DNA from: DASQDN01 sp035630195
Lineage (GTDB): Bacteria > Acidobacteriota > Terriglobia > Bryobacterales > Bryobacteraceae
Length of the DNA stretch: 6,542 bases
Reading direction: 5' to 3'
Assembly (NCBI GenBank): GCA_035630195.1
Contig: DASQLD010000487.1
Span: 1-6,542, forward strand
Position numbers and translations under genes: made by a program. The number at the start of each line of letters is the position of its first letter. Position 1 is the stretch's first letter. Shown one piece after another: positions 6,223 through 6,542 of this stretch. Under the pieces are notes generated by a model, which had not been told where the DNA came from, ran no database searches, and saw only the letters and a program-made list of their open reading frames with translations.

Positions 6223-6542
6223 CAACTTCCCCTGCGCGTCGGCTGCCCCGATTCGCGATCCCATATAATCTTGCAGTTTGGAAGTGCGCTCTTTAGCGTC
6301 TTATAGCCGGCCTCCGTCACAAGCGTGTGGTACAGATTCAAGACCTTCAGCCCATGCAGCGCCTTCAATGCTTCGACCCCGGCGTCCGTGATTGTCGCGC
6401 TATCGAGATGCAGTTCCGCGAGATTCGGCAGCATAGCGATCGCAGATACGCCTTTATCAGTCACAGTTGTGTAGTCGAGATTGAGGCTCGTCAAACTCTT
6501 CAACAAAGCGAGCGCGGTCAGGCCGGCATCGGTGGTCCTCGT
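6222..6542 (-). CDS. Leucine-rich-repeat protein, C-terminal part (5' end beyond window)
   Basis: The frame is open from the right window edge to a TGA at 6224-6222, giving 106 visible residues. They hold about four units of a 24-residue LRR with the pattern LxxLxxLxLxxTxVTDxGxxxL; TDAG or TDKG recurs at the expected spacing. The last unit ends in a cap, LPNCKIIW, followed by a short polar tail. An internal TTG at 6506-6504 could be taken as a start, but the repeats continue upstream of it in phase up to the edge, so the gene begins outside the window. This repeat type is a non-enzymatic binding scaffold, common in Planctomycetota and Acidobacteriota proteins. Export cannot be judged because the N-terminus is missing. 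It is paralogous to the next gene, which has the same repeat type and a matching cap (RPDCKVSW), and its stop overlaps that gene's start (TGATG). The partner it binds is unknown. Confidence 0.9.
   Translation of the reverse strand, partial: TRTTDAGLTALALLKSLTSLNLDYTTVTDKGVSAIAMLPNLAELHLDSATITDAGVEALKALHGLKVLNLYHTLVTEAGYKTLKSALPNCKIIWDRESGQPTRRGS
6226..6233 (-). promoter_or_regulatory. Ribosome binding site deciding the LRR protein start
   Basis: On the minus strand AGGGGAAG precedes GTTG-type sequence and the ATG at 6222-6220, with the AGGGGA core about 5 nt from the start. It lies inside the end of the upstream LRR gene. It supports the inner ATG rather than the one at 6264. Confidence 0.6.

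Noticed and set aside
6504..6506. TTG as the start of the right-edge LRR protein
   Set aside because: LRR sequence continues in the same frame and repeat phase upstream of it to the window edge (TDAGL at the expected spacing), so it is an internal leucine codon.

Overview
The window reads as a piece of one tightly packed minus-strand operon from a Gram-negative, free-living bacterium. The order of transcription runs from the right edge (6542) to the left edge (1). It joins a DUF1587/1592/1588/1585 protein (the 'PSD/PSCyt' families), a DUF1552 protein, a tandem acetyl-xylan-esterase-like hydrolase and exported leucine-rich-repeat proteins. From family knowledge this points to Acidobacteriota (Solibacter/Bryobacter-like), with Planctomycetota and Verrucomicrobiota as alternatives. 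The assignment is inferred from family content and moderately high GC judged by eye; no rRNA or other marker gene is present.

Layout, in the direction of transcription: (1) 6542-6222, the C-terminal end of a leucine-rich-repeat (LRR) protein cut by the window edge; (2) 6222-5191, a complete exported LRR protein of 343 aa with eleven repeats; (3) 5194-3614, a DUF1592-family protein with a Sec signal and one c-type haem motif (CAGCH); (4) 3613-2315, a DUF1552 protein with a textbook Tat signal; (5) 2315-216, a two-domain alpha/beta hydrolase with a Tat-like signal, whose first domain has a complete Ser-Asp-His set and whose second has lost the serine; (6) 219-1, a possible further reading frame starting at a GTG that overlaps the hydrolase stop and running off the left edge. 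Every junction overlaps or abuts: TGATG, ATGA, TAA|ATG, TAATG and possibly GTGA. There is no room for internal promoters between genes, so the operon promoter must lie beyond the right edge.

How the genes may work together: all four complete products carry export signals. The haem-motif protein uses a Sec-type signal, as expected for haem attachment outside the cytoplasm. DUF1552 and the hydrolase use Tat-type signals. A reasonable inference is a periplasmic or surface assembly in which LRR proteins give binding surfaces, the DUF1592/DUF1552 pair performs an uncharacterised (possibly redox-linked) step, and the esterase removes acyl groups from a polysaccharide or other ester. The joint function is not established by the sequence. 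No tRNA, rRNA, CRISPR array, insertion sequence or convincing intrinsic terminator was seen.
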